Below, piece by piece: positions 1 to 6,866 of a stretch of 64,000 nucleotides of DNA. The stretch is taken from positions 186,001 through 250,000 of the forward strand of contig NZ_JACHGO010000003.1 of NCBI RefSeq assembly GCF_014202345.1. The letters run 5' to 3'. The notes beneath the pieces are model-generated. The model was not told the origin of the DNA and did not search any database. It saw nothing but the letters and a program-made list of their open reading frames with translations. This stretch comes from Desulfovibrio intestinalis (GTDB lineage: Bacteria; Desulfobacterota; Desulfovibrionia; Desulfovibrionales; Desulfovibrionaceae). The stretch's first letter is position 1. The number at the start of each line of letters is the position of its first letter. The translations under genes were made by a program, and so were the position numbers.

Positions 1-1
1 C

Positions 2-136
2 TTGTCAACGCTCAGGGCTCACAGATTTCACGGAAAAGGCATTCCCTACTCAAAAATAGGAAGGTCTGTCCGCTACAGTTGGGCAGATGTTGTGTCTTTC
101 ATGGAATTTTCCCGGATTGTCATTGATAACATATAG
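2..136 (+). CDS. C-terminal part of an excisionase/AlpA-type HTH protein (5' truncated by window)
   Basis: Frame 2 is open from the window edge to a TAG at 134-136 and gives 44 residues. The segment GIPYSKIGRSVRYSWADVV has the pattern of the wing and second helix of the MerR/excisionase (HTH_17) fold, in which a short glycine-rich turn is followed by the basic KIGRSVRY stretch and a helix that ends the protein. Such proteins are excision or regulatory factors of integrative elements. The broken Toprim-like ORF downstream on the same strand fits a decayed mobile element. The start lies outside the window, so integrity of the gene cannot be judged. Confidence 0.6.
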   Translation: MSTLRAHRFHGKGIPYSKIGRSVRYSWADVVSFMEFSRIVIDNI

Positions 137-228
137 GGGGTAACTAATGCACGTTGCAAAGATCCACCTTTGGAAAGGACGAAAATGAAACTAGGTACAA
201 AAAGGTTGTCAATGAAGATTGAATCCAG

Positions 229-612
229 ATGACCTTGTTGCCCGCTTATCACATCACCCCTAATACTACGGCAAAGGTTGTGTCTTCTAGCCGATACTAC
301 CATGGCTATCAAACCTCCCTTGAACCGAGAATATATACACGAGGGCAACTGGAAAGCCTCATAGCCGAATGATCCGCCAGCCAGCAGTCCCATAACTCCA
401 AGGTCGGCATTGCCCAGGCAGGAAAGGATTCGTTTTCTTATGCCTTTACAAGTGCGTTCAGTCTGTCTAATGCCACCAATATCTATGGCCTGGATGACGA
501 CCTGACCAAGGCAGCTGTTTTTGAAGCTATTCTTGAGCGGGAGGCATCTTGCCAGTTCGCTTCCGACAGCAATGCCGATCTTCGTGCGCTTCTGAATATC
601 ACGGAAAATTAG
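229..612 (+). pseudogene. Mobile-element ORF interrupted by an in-frame TGA
   Basis: From ATG 229 a frame runs 47 codons to TGA at 370-372 and then stays open for 79 more codons to TAG at 610-612. The downstream half (including LDDDLTKAAVFEAILEREA) looks like a natural amphipathic protein, whereas no ATG lies in it, so this is more easily read as one gene broken by a nonsense codon than as two genes. I do not recognise the family. It sits between the excisionase-like end and the Toprim-like ORF on the same strand, so it probably belonged to the same element. Confidence 0.35.
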
Positions 613-624
613 GGCCATGATAGA

Positions 625-1543
625 ATGACGGTTTCTGACAAGCTTGGACCAAATAACGAACTGAGGTGGGGCCTTAACTATGGCAGTACTACAGGCACTA
701 TATGTACAAGGCTGATTTCTGTTGTTTTTAACTTATCCCACATGGACGCCTTGGCGACTCTGGCTAACATCCTGAGTATGAACTTTGATAATCTTTCTAA
801 GCTTCCAGTGATGGGCATTCTGCTGAATTCAATGTTGGATCGCGGCTAATAGAAGACGTGCCTGGCACTCTTCATCTGCCTGGGCTTCCACTGGATCGGC
901 TTGCGCTGAGTTGATGGAGAAAAGGTGCATCTACGGCAATGCTGGTCAGATAATCGGAACCATCCTGCGCTATCGGTTGAATGGAAATGATTTCTGTCTC
1001 CCTGCCACTGTTGGGCGTGGGGTTCTTTGTATTGGGAAGTACAAACCGACAGCCCATTTTCTTAACCAGCACCTTATGGACCAGCACCCTTTCGCCCAGG
1101 TCATTTTCTTTCAGGACATGCGTACAGCCCTTGCCTTTAAGCGTATGCTTGGCGAAGCGCGAGGTCATGATCCCGAAAAATTCATTGTGACAGCCCAACT
1201 CGGAGATAACCTCTCAGTGCTGCCTTGGAATTACTTTCATGGTCATAAGGTTGTGTTTATCCCTGCTCCGACAAAAGAATGCATGGCGCTGGTCAAATTG
1301 TACAAGGGTTATATTGCGGGCACACAGACTAAGAGTTTCCATATCTATTCTGGCTTTCTTCTGCACTCCCAGCCATGCTGTGATCTGACAGGCCATGTGG
1401 AAGGCATCACAGATGTCGAAGAAGAACTGCTGTACAAAGCGGTGTGGATTGATACCGTTGAGCGTCCCACGTGGCTGATGGAACCGGTGGTCAAGCAGGG
1501 TGTTTCCTACGATCGCCTTAAGCCGAACGTCTGCAAGCTTTGA
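625..1543 (+). pseudogene. Toprim-like primase/RepA-type protein, frameshifted
   Basis: The N-terminal part is read from ATG 625 to a TAA at 847-849. The rest is in another frame, open from about 827 and containing ATG 911 through to TGA at 1541-1543. The C-terminal half has the order seen in phage and plasmid primase-helicases: a zinc-ribbon/NTP-handling segment (IYGNAGQIIGTILRYRLNG), then a Toprim-like core in which a beta strand (QVIFFQDMRTAL) stands where the catalytic Glu normally lies, followed by LPWNYFHGHKVVFIPAP. The acidic residues expected in a working Toprim are not evident. Frame break plus missing catalytic residues suggest a dead copy. The family assignment rests on pattern only. 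Confidence 0.4.
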
Positions 1544-1718
1544 AAATCTCCCATAAAAATAAAAATCAGTAAGTTGGAACACATCTGACTTCTGGAATTT
1601 GCTGCTGGGCAATTGCCTCCGTTCAGACTGGTTGCCTTTGCCTTAATAATGAACAGCGGTCACGCCTCACCGCAGTATAGAAATGTCCACACTGACTTCA
1701 GAAATAGCCCCAATTGCA

Positions 1719-1754
1719 GCCGAGGCCCGCGTGAAACGCGGGCCTCGGCTTTAT
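1719..1754. terminator. Strong intrinsic hairpin between the element remnant and the respiratory operon
   Basis: A perfect 13 bp GC-rich stem (arms 1719-1731 and 1737-1749) encloses the loop TGAAA. TTTAT follows on the plus side. It lies 50 bp beyond the end of the minus-strand operon and after the plus-strand remnant, so it may stop transcription from both sides; the T-tract favours the plus direction. Confidence 0.6.
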
Positions 1755-1799
1755 ACGGCAACTCAATTGCCGTGGTTGTGTAGGGAGCTATGTTTGTTT

Positions 1800-2984
1800 T
1801 CAATCTTCTTGCGGGGCCTGGGGCAGCAGGGGAATAATCCGTGCGGCAACAAGTACGATAAGGCCCGCAAGACCGAACCCCGTCAGGCCCACCAGCAGTT
1901 CGCCAATGGTGGGGACATAGGAGGCCGGGCCGGCATACAACGCATTGCCCTGCACCAGCATGCCCGGGAATATATCCGCCGGGTAGGCCTGCGGCGCGAT
2001 GGTCAGAACATACATGAGGGCCATGCCGCCCACGGCTGTGGCGAGGGCCGCGCCCAGCAGGCAGGCGCGGCTGCCACGGCATGGAGGAGCCAGCAGCAGG
2101 ATCAGCGGCAGAACTGTTCCCACCACCAGATAGCCTCCCCAGAACAGCACCGGATAAACGCCGCCCGTGCAGAGCACAAAGGCTTCGTACCCACGCTGCG
2201 CCGGGGAAGCAATACCAATGAGATTCAAGGCCAGCACCATATAGAAGGACACCGCCACAAGGGTCGCCAGCAGGCCGCGTATGCGCCCCGAGACCGCGTC
2301 AAGGCGAGCCTCACGCTGGCCGCTGTATTCAAGGCCCGCCAGAACGAGGATGAATATGGCCAGACCCAGAGAAAGCGAAAGGGCGATGAACAGCGGCGGC
2401 ATGATGGCGGAATGCATGCCGCCGCGTCCTGCCAGTACGCCGAACACCGAGCCCGTTCCCGTAGTCATGATCAGTCGCCATATGAAGCTTGCCACGCCAA
2501 AGGGACGGACAATACCGCCCTGAGGCGCTGCCAGCATCACAAGGCCGTACAGGCCCACGATGATGAAAAAGCCCGTATAGATGAGTATGTTAACGGCAAA
2601 TACCGAGGTAAAGTTGAAATGGGTGAGCGCCGTGAATATCTGGTCTGGCCGCCCGAGATCGATCAGCAACGCGAAGAGCCCGCCCGCGAGCAGGGCCAGA
2701 GCCAGCAAACATGAAAGCCGTGAAAACGGCTTGTAGTCTTCCTTGCCGAACACCGAGGCTATGGAGGCCACGTTAAGCGCGCCCGAAGCCGCGACAATGC
2801 AGAAGGTGGCCATGGCCAGCGACAAGCCCCAGGGTACGGCATTGCTCATGCCTGTAACGTAGTGCCCGTTGCTTTCAATATACCAGGTGGCCAGAAGGCC
2901 AGCCAGCGTGGCAAGACCGCAGATGCCCAGACCAATCAGCGCCCGCCGGGAGAAAAGGATGCGGCGGTAGGTCACGTATTTCAT
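1800..2984 (-). CDS. NrfD/PsrC/DsrP-family quinone-interacting membrane subunit
   Basis: A 394-residue, very hydrophobic protein with about ten predicted transmembrane helices, of the NrfD/PsrC/DsrP family. These proteins anchor periplasmic or cytoplasmic iron-sulfur subunits and exchange electrons with menaquinone. The N-terminal RRILFSRRALIGLG entry, the VPWGLSLAMATFCI helix and conserved polar spots such as DLGRPDQ are family-like. The ATG overlaps the TGA of the ferredoxin-like gene (ATGA), so the two are translationally coupled, as in dsrO-dsrP and ttrB-ttrC type pairs. It is the last gene of the five-gene operon. Substrate cannot be read from this subunit. A catalytic DsrK or TtrA partner is absent here. 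Confidence 0.85.
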   Translation of the reverse strand: MKYVTYRRILFSRRALIGLGICGLATLAGLLATWYIESNGHYVTGMSNAVPWGLSLAMATFCIVAASGALNVASIASVFGKEDYKPFSRLSCLLALALLAGGLFALLIDLGRPDQIFTALTHFNFTSVFAVNILIYTGFFIIVGLYGLVMLAAPQGGIVRPFGVASFIWRLIMTTGTGSVFGVLAGRGGMHSAIMPPLFIALSLSLGLAIFILVLAGLEYSGQREARLDAVSGRIRGLLATLVAVSFYMVLALNLIGIASPAQRGYEAFVLCTGGVYPVLFWGGYLVVGTVLPLILLLAPPCRGSRACLLGAALATAVGGMALMYVLTIAPQAYPADIFPGMLVQGNALYAGPASYVPTIGELLVGLTGFGLAGLIVLVAARIIPLLPQAPQED

Positions 2985-3736
2985 AAGTTCACCCCCACAT
3001 AACGCACACTGGGATCAGTACGCAGGTCTGCGCGCAGGGCAGCAGCGCCAAAGGCGACCACCCGTTTGGCAATGAGGCTCGTGGGGTCGTTGAGATCGCC
3101 GAAGAGTATGGCTTCGTGGCCGCTTCGGGCACAGGCTTCCACACAGGCGGGCAGCTGCCCCTTGTTGATACGGTGTACGCACATGGTACATCCTTCGGCT
3201 GAGCCTTTGCCGCGCGGTGAGACCGGGCTTGGATTCTCTACCTCTTCATGTGCGAAACCGCGCGCCTTGAACGGGCAGGCCATAACGCAGTAGCGGCAAC
3301 CGATGCACAAATGCTTGTCCACCAGTACGATGCCGTCCGCACGTTTGAGGCTGGCTCCGGTGGGACACACCTCAACGCATTGGGCATTGCCGCAGTGCTG
3401 GCACATGATGGGCATATGGGCCACATGGCCGGTTCCGGGATCAGTGACCTGCACCTTGCGGATCCACTGCGGGTCTGTGGCCGGGCGGCCGTTGCTCACA
3501 AGACCGTGCGTGGTCGAACAGGCCGTCACACAGGCAGAGCAGTCGCCCACGCAGCGCCGCGTATCAATTAACAGACCCCAGCGCTGGCGTCCGGTTTCAT
3601 CCGCAAGGGCAGGGCGTACCGTAAGCAGCACACCCGGCGCGAGCAGGATTGCGCCCGCTCCCAGCAGGAAGCGGCGGCGCGACTGCATGCATGAGGATTC
3701 CGCACATGCGGTTTTTTTGTTTCCAGTGATACTCAT
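2981..3736 (-). CDS. Tat-exported four-cluster ferredoxin-like electron transfer subunit (DsrO/TtrB/NrfC type)
   Basis: The 251-residue product starts at ATG 3736, which overlaps the stop of the cytochrome gene. It carries a twin-arginine leader (SRRRFLLGAGAIL) about 20 residues in. The mature part holds four cysteine groups typical of DsrO/TtrB/NrfC: CVGDCSACVTAC, CQHCGNAQCVEVCPTG, CIGCRYCVMACPF and CTMCVHRINKGQLPACVEAC, enough for four [4Fe-4S] clusters. It should therefore be a periplasmic electron wire between the haem subunits and the NrfD-like subunit. The longer upstream ATG (3781) would put extra residues before the Tat motif and has no better ribosome site. Confidence 0.88.
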   Translation of the reverse strand: MSITGNKKTACAESSCMQSRRRFLLGAGAILLAPGVLLTVRPALADETGRQRWGLLIDTRRCVGDCSACVTACSTTHGLVSNGRPATDPQWIRKVQVTDPGTGHVAHMPIMCQHCGNAQCVEVCPTGASLKRADGIVLVDKHLCIGCRYCVMACPFKARGFAHEEVENPSPVSPRGKGSAEGCTMCVHRINKGQLPACVEACARSGHEAILFGDLNDPTSLIAKRVVAFGAAALRADLRTDPSVRYVGVNL

Positions 3737-4254
3737 TTTCCTGTTCCTTTGGCCGCCTGTTCCTGCGTATACTTCTGCCATTGTTGCAGGCGCTCCTTGA
3801 CGGTATCGGCATTGCGCACCTCGGGAGACATGACAGCGGGATCTGTGGTTGGCAGGGATGCGTGGCAGGTGAAGCAGTCAATGGAAACACCGGCCTTGGC
3901 ATGGCACTGGTTGCAGAAGTGACGCGGGTCAGCCGCGCTGACGGGCTTTTCGCCGTCACGCACGATATGGCAGGTGACGCAGCGCTCTATGGTGTTATCG
4001 TCTTTGCGGTTTGTGGCGCGTGCGGCATTGGTCATGCCTTCCAGAAGCAGTTCTTTATGGTTTTTACGCATAATTTCTGGATTTTCAGACCAGTGGCCGC
4101 GCACGAGTTTTTGTTTGGGCACGGGCGGAGCAGCTTCGGCTGCGGCCGCCTGATGTGGAGGCGCTGCAAAAAACACCCCCGCAGCCGTCAGCAACGCCCC
4201 CAGCAGCAAGGCTGGCAAAAGACGGCGCCGCAATATGGTATTGTACTGTTGCAT
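3733..4254 (-). CDS. Trihaem periplasmic cytochrome c, DsrJ-like
   Basis: 173 residues with an N-terminal signal anchor (RRLLPALLLGALLTAAGVFF) and three CxxCH haem c sites: CVTCH, CNQCH and CFTCH, all between about residues 90 and 135. Three haems, a membrane anchor and the position directly before a DsrO-like and a DsrP-like gene match DsrJ of the DsrMKJOP complex. The C-terminal tail (EVRNADTVKERLQQWQKY) is helical and charged. A good Shine-Dalgarno AAAGGACAAGCC precedes ATG 4254. No DsrM or DsrK lies here, so this is not the canonical dsr complex but a relative with a different electron donor, presumably the two upstream gene products. Confidence 0.82.
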   Translation of the reverse strand: MQQYNTILRRRLLPALLLGALLTAAGVFFAAPPHQAAAAEAAPPVPKQKLVRGHWSENPEIMRKNHKELLLEGMTNAARATNRKDDNTIERCVTCHIVRDGEKPVSAADPRHFCNQCHAKAGVSIDCFTCHASLPTTDPAVMSPEVRNADTVKERLQQWQKYTQEQAAKGTGK

Positions 4255-4269
4255 GGCTTGTCCTTTGTT

Positions 4270-5394
4270 TTACTTCACCGGCACAAAGTGCTTGCTGACA
4301 ATGTCCTGACCTTCGGGCGACAGCATAAAGTCGAAGAAAGCTTGAATATTGCCTGTTGGTTGCAGCGTGATGAGAGTCAAGGGGCGCTTGAGCGGGTACG
4401 CGCCGGATTGCACGGCTACTTTTTCCGGGGCAGCCCCGTTGACTTTCAACACCTCCACGCCGGGTATGGCAAAGGACAGCGAAGAGGCTGTAATACCGGC
4501 AGGGTCTTTGGCGACATCGGCAACACAGTCGACGGCGTCGTCAAGTTCCACCAGCTTGCCGTAGGTACCCCCGCCAAGAACCATATCCTGGAAGGCTTTT
4601 ACGGTGGCGCGACCTCCGGCCAGGGCTTCGCTGTACACCACGATGGGCATATCGGGGCCGCCAAAGGCTTTCCAGCTGGTTTCCCTGCCGCTGAAAATGG
4701 CGCGCAGTTGCTCCATCGTCAGTGAGCGTACAGGATTTGAGGGATGCACAAATACGCCCATGACGTCGTAGCCAATGACCTGCCAGCCTACGACCTGAGC
4801 TTTCTCTTTATCTGTGATGGCACTGGCCAGACCGCCCATAGATACCTTGCCAGCGGCCACGGCCTTGAGCCCCGCGCCAGCTCCGGCAATGCCCATTTCC
4901 CCAAAGGGTACGCCCGTATGCGCGGTGAACAGTTGGGCGGCTTCGGGCATGATTTTGCTGCCCACGGTGGAAGCGCCTTCGTAGGTCAGCGGAGACTGAA
5001 GCTCCTGACGCGTCTTCTTGAGGGCAACAGGTGCAGGCACATTGCCTTCAGGGCTGTCAGCCATGTTGAAAGTGGTGGAAAGAGGGGCGGGCTCAAACTT
5101 GCGGTGGCAGAACCCGCAGTTGCGCGAAACCACAACCTGGTTATGGCAGGTAAAACAGGCCACACCCTTGAAGTGGTCTTCCATAGAAATTTGGGCCTTG
5201 TGGGCAGTGGGGAAGATAGCATCGTGGCAGGTTCTGCACTCAAAACCCTTTGAGGCGTGCAGCTGACCGTCAAATACAACCGTGCCCTGCCCACCGCCGC
5301 CAAAGCGAATGGTTCCCCGCTCTGTGCCGCTGGCCGGTATTGCCGTAAGCACGACAACCAGGAGCAGCAGAGCGGTCTGGTACAGGCGGCACAT
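4270..5394 (-). CDS. Fusion of a trihaem cytochrome c and a PstS-like periplasmic binding domain
   Basis: 374 residues. After a signal peptide (YQTALLLLVVVLTAIPASG) comes a c7/c3-like domain with CRTCH, CFTCH and CGFCH (about residues 45-105, with extra histidines such as FPTAHKAQ and DHFKGVAC). From about residue 130 to the end the protein resembles PstS/PBP-like-2 binding proteins: YEGASTVGSK is the loop that grips phosphate in PstS, followed by GVPFGEMGIAGAG, VYSEALAGG and a C-terminal FFDFMLSPEGQDIV that is characteristic of PstS. ATG 5394 with GGGAG upstream is preferred over ATG 5427, which lies inside the preceding gene. A haem domain covalently tied to a solute-binding domain suggests that electron transfer is linked to binding a small anion. 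This is inference. Confidence 0.85.
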   Translation of the reverse strand: MCRLYQTALLLLVVVLTAIPASGTERGTIRFGGGGQGTVVFDGQLHASKGFECRTCHDAIFPTAHKAQISMEDHFKGVACFTCHNQVVVSRNCGFCHRKFEPAPLSTTFNMADSPEGNVPAPVALKKTRQELQSPLTYEGASTVGSKIMPEAAQLFTAHTGVPFGEMGIAGAGAGLKAVAAGKVSMGGLASAITDKEKAQVVGWQVIGYDVMGVFVHPSNPVRSLTMEQLRAIFSGRETSWKAFGGPDMPIVVYSEALAGGRATVKAFQDMVLGGGTYGKLVELDDAVDCVADVAKDPAGITASSLSFAIPGVEVLKVNGAAPEKVAVQSGAYPLKRPLTLITLQPTGNIQAFFDFMLSPEGQDIVSKHFVPVK

Positions 5395-5395
5395 G

Positions 5396-6589
5396 CTACG
5401 CTCCCACAATAATGGACTTTGAAACATTTTTTACGCTGGCAGTGCCTGTCATAGCCATCATGGCCTGCAAATCCTGCCGGATGGTGTTCATAGCAAGCTC
5501 CACGCCGCGTGCTTCGGCGCCGTGGGCGGCACGAACCAGCGGGCGGCCGATCAGGGTCGCGTCCGCGCCCAGGGCCAGATACTTGAGCACGTCTGCACCC
5601 CTGCGCACGGCTCCGTCAACCAGAATGGGCACCTTGCCCTTGAATTTTGCGGCAATGGCGGGCAGTACTTCGCAGGTGCCGGGGGTATAGTCCAGCACAC
5701 GGCCGCCGTGGTTTGACACAACAAGAACGCTTGCGCCAGCTTCAACGGCCTTTTCAGCATCGTCAACGGTCATGATGCCCTTGGCAACGAATGGCAGGCT
5801 GGTGCTTTTGACCAGTTCGCGCATCTGCGCAATGGTTTTGGGCTCAACGGTCTGGCCCGGCAGGGCGCGTGCGGCTCGGCCCGCAGAGTCGATGTCAATG
5901 CCGAATGCAAGAGCGCCAGCCTCTTCCATAAGGCGTATGCGCTTGATGATTTCGCTCTGGGTGCGGGGTTTGATGATAACCACGCCCTTGCCGCCAAATT
6001 TGTTCTTCAGAACTACCATGCGGCGCTGAAAAGTTTCGAGGGGGTCGCCTATGCCATCGGCCACAAAGCCGATGGTTCCCGCACCGATACAGCCGCCGAC
6101 AATGGATTCAATATAGGCTTCTTCGGTCATCTTGCCGCCCATATTGTAGGTAACGCCGCCGGTATTGGCACCCATAAGAGGCATGGAAAGGGTTTCGCCA
6201 AAAATTTTAAATTCCATGTCGGGATGCGTAATGTCATGTACGCAGCGCATATTCAGCCGGATGCGCTGCAGGTCATCATAGTTGTTCTTGAACGCCTGGC
6301 CGGAGCCAAATCCGCCGAAACCGGGCACCTCGCCAGCACACGCCACGCCATTGCATTCAGGACATACACGGCAGCGGGGGTAAAGCTTTTCACGGGCGAC
6401 GCGCAATACTTCCGCCATAGTCAGCTTGCCCCCGGCGGGAGCAGCAGCCGGCGCGGCAGCCACAGCAGCGGTTGCTGCCTTGGCTTCCGAAACAAGCAGC
6501 GGGGCCACGGCTACACCAGCGCCTATGGCCATAGCGTTTTTCAAAAATTCGCGACGATCAAAACCTTCAATCATGTTGTCCTTGTCCAT
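5396..6589 (-). CDS. Tat-exported FMN-dependent alpha-hydroxy-acid dehydrogenase
   Basis: 397 residues. The N-terminus has a twin-arginine motif (DRREFLKNAMAIGAGVAVAP), so the folded flavoprotein is exported. The barrel has the family's FMN and active-site signatures: VAKGIMTVDDA (lysine contacting FMN), VVSNHGGRVLDY (catalytic histidine and arginine) and ILVDGAVRRGADVLKYLALGA. It belongs to the anaerobe type with a cysteine-rich entry, CRVCPECNGVACAGEVPG, rather than the classical aerobic lactate oxidases. Those relatives are normally cytoplasmic, so the Tat leader is unusual. AAGGAA lies before ATG 6589 and the gene ends 1 bp before the cytochrome fusion. Likely role: oxidation of a 2-hydroxyacid in the periplasm with haem proteins as acceptor. 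The substrate (lactate, glycolate or other) is unknown. Confidence 0.85.
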   Translation of the reverse strand: MDKDNMIEGFDRREFLKNAMAIGAGVAVAPLLVSEAKAATAAVAAAPAAAPAGGKLTMAEVLRVAREKLYPRCRVCPECNGVACAGEVPGFGGFGSGQAFKNNYDDLQRIRLNMRCVHDITHPDMEFKIFGETLSMPLMGANTGGVTYNMGGKMTEEAYIESIVGGCIGAGTIGFVADGIGDPLETFQRRMVVLKNKFGGKGVVIIKPRTQSEIIKRIRLMEEAGALAFGIDIDSAGRAARALPGQTVEPKTIAQMRELVKSTSLPFVAKGIMTVDDAEKAVEAGASVLVVSNHGGRVLDYTPGTCEVLPAIAAKFKGKVPILVDGAVRRGADVLKYLALGADATLIGRPLVRAAHGAEARGVELAMNTIRQDLQAMMAMTGTASVKNVSKSIIVGA

Positions 6590-6673
6590 GCTTGATTCCT
6601 TGTGAGTTAGTAGTACATGAAGCTATGTGTGCCAGGCTTTGGCCCCAGCGCAGAAATGAGTTTCTGCTTCTAG

Positions 6674-6689
6674 AGCAAGGAGTGGGCCT
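6674..6689 (-). promoter_or_regulatory. Sigma-54 (-24/-12) promoter of the hydroxyacid dehydrogenase operon
   Basis: On the minus strand the sequence AGGCCCACTCCTTGCT has the invariant GG and GC separated by ten bases and the TTGC of the -12 element. Transcription would start near 6662, about 73 bases before the ATG at 6589. A sigma-54 activator gene is encoded immediately upstream, which supports the reading. Confidence 0.7.
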
Positions 6690-6749
6690 TGTTTGTTATT
6701 TCAGTGTGTTAAGTGATTTTTATGGCGCATGAACGTGAAATATGGCGCA

Positions 6750-6794
6750 AAGCAGGTTTTTCGCGTTCCAAATCGGAACACGAAAAGCCTGCTT
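6750..6794. promoter_or_regulatory. Near-perfect 20 bp inverted repeat, likely activator (enhancer) site
   Basis: Arms 6750-6769 and 6775-6794 match at 18 of 20 positions around a 5-base spacer. The core is GCGTTCCAAATCGGAACACG. Two further GGAAC half-sites lie at 6830-6834 and 6841-6845. The centre is about 110 bp upstream of the predicted sigma-54 start, the usual place for an upstream activating sequence. A hairpin role as terminator of the regulator gene (end at 6867) is possible, but no T-tract follows on either strand. Confidence 0.6.
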
Positions 6795-6866
6795 AAGTGT
6801 ATCTGCATTATTTTACAGGCATTTTATGTGGAACAAAAACGGAACGTGCAGTCTGGCGGTGTTCAA

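Noticed and set aside
73..618. 181-codon minus-strand frame
   Set aside because: No domain, and the plus strand holds a better series of element-type frames across the same DNA.
1683..2714. 343-codon plus-strand frame
   Set aside because: Opposite the NrfD-like gene; Gln/Arg/His-rich composition typical of antisense of membrane proteins.
1800..4254. Canonical DsrMKJOP complex
   Set aside because: DsrM and DsrK are absent; a flavoprotein and a cytochrome fusion take their place.
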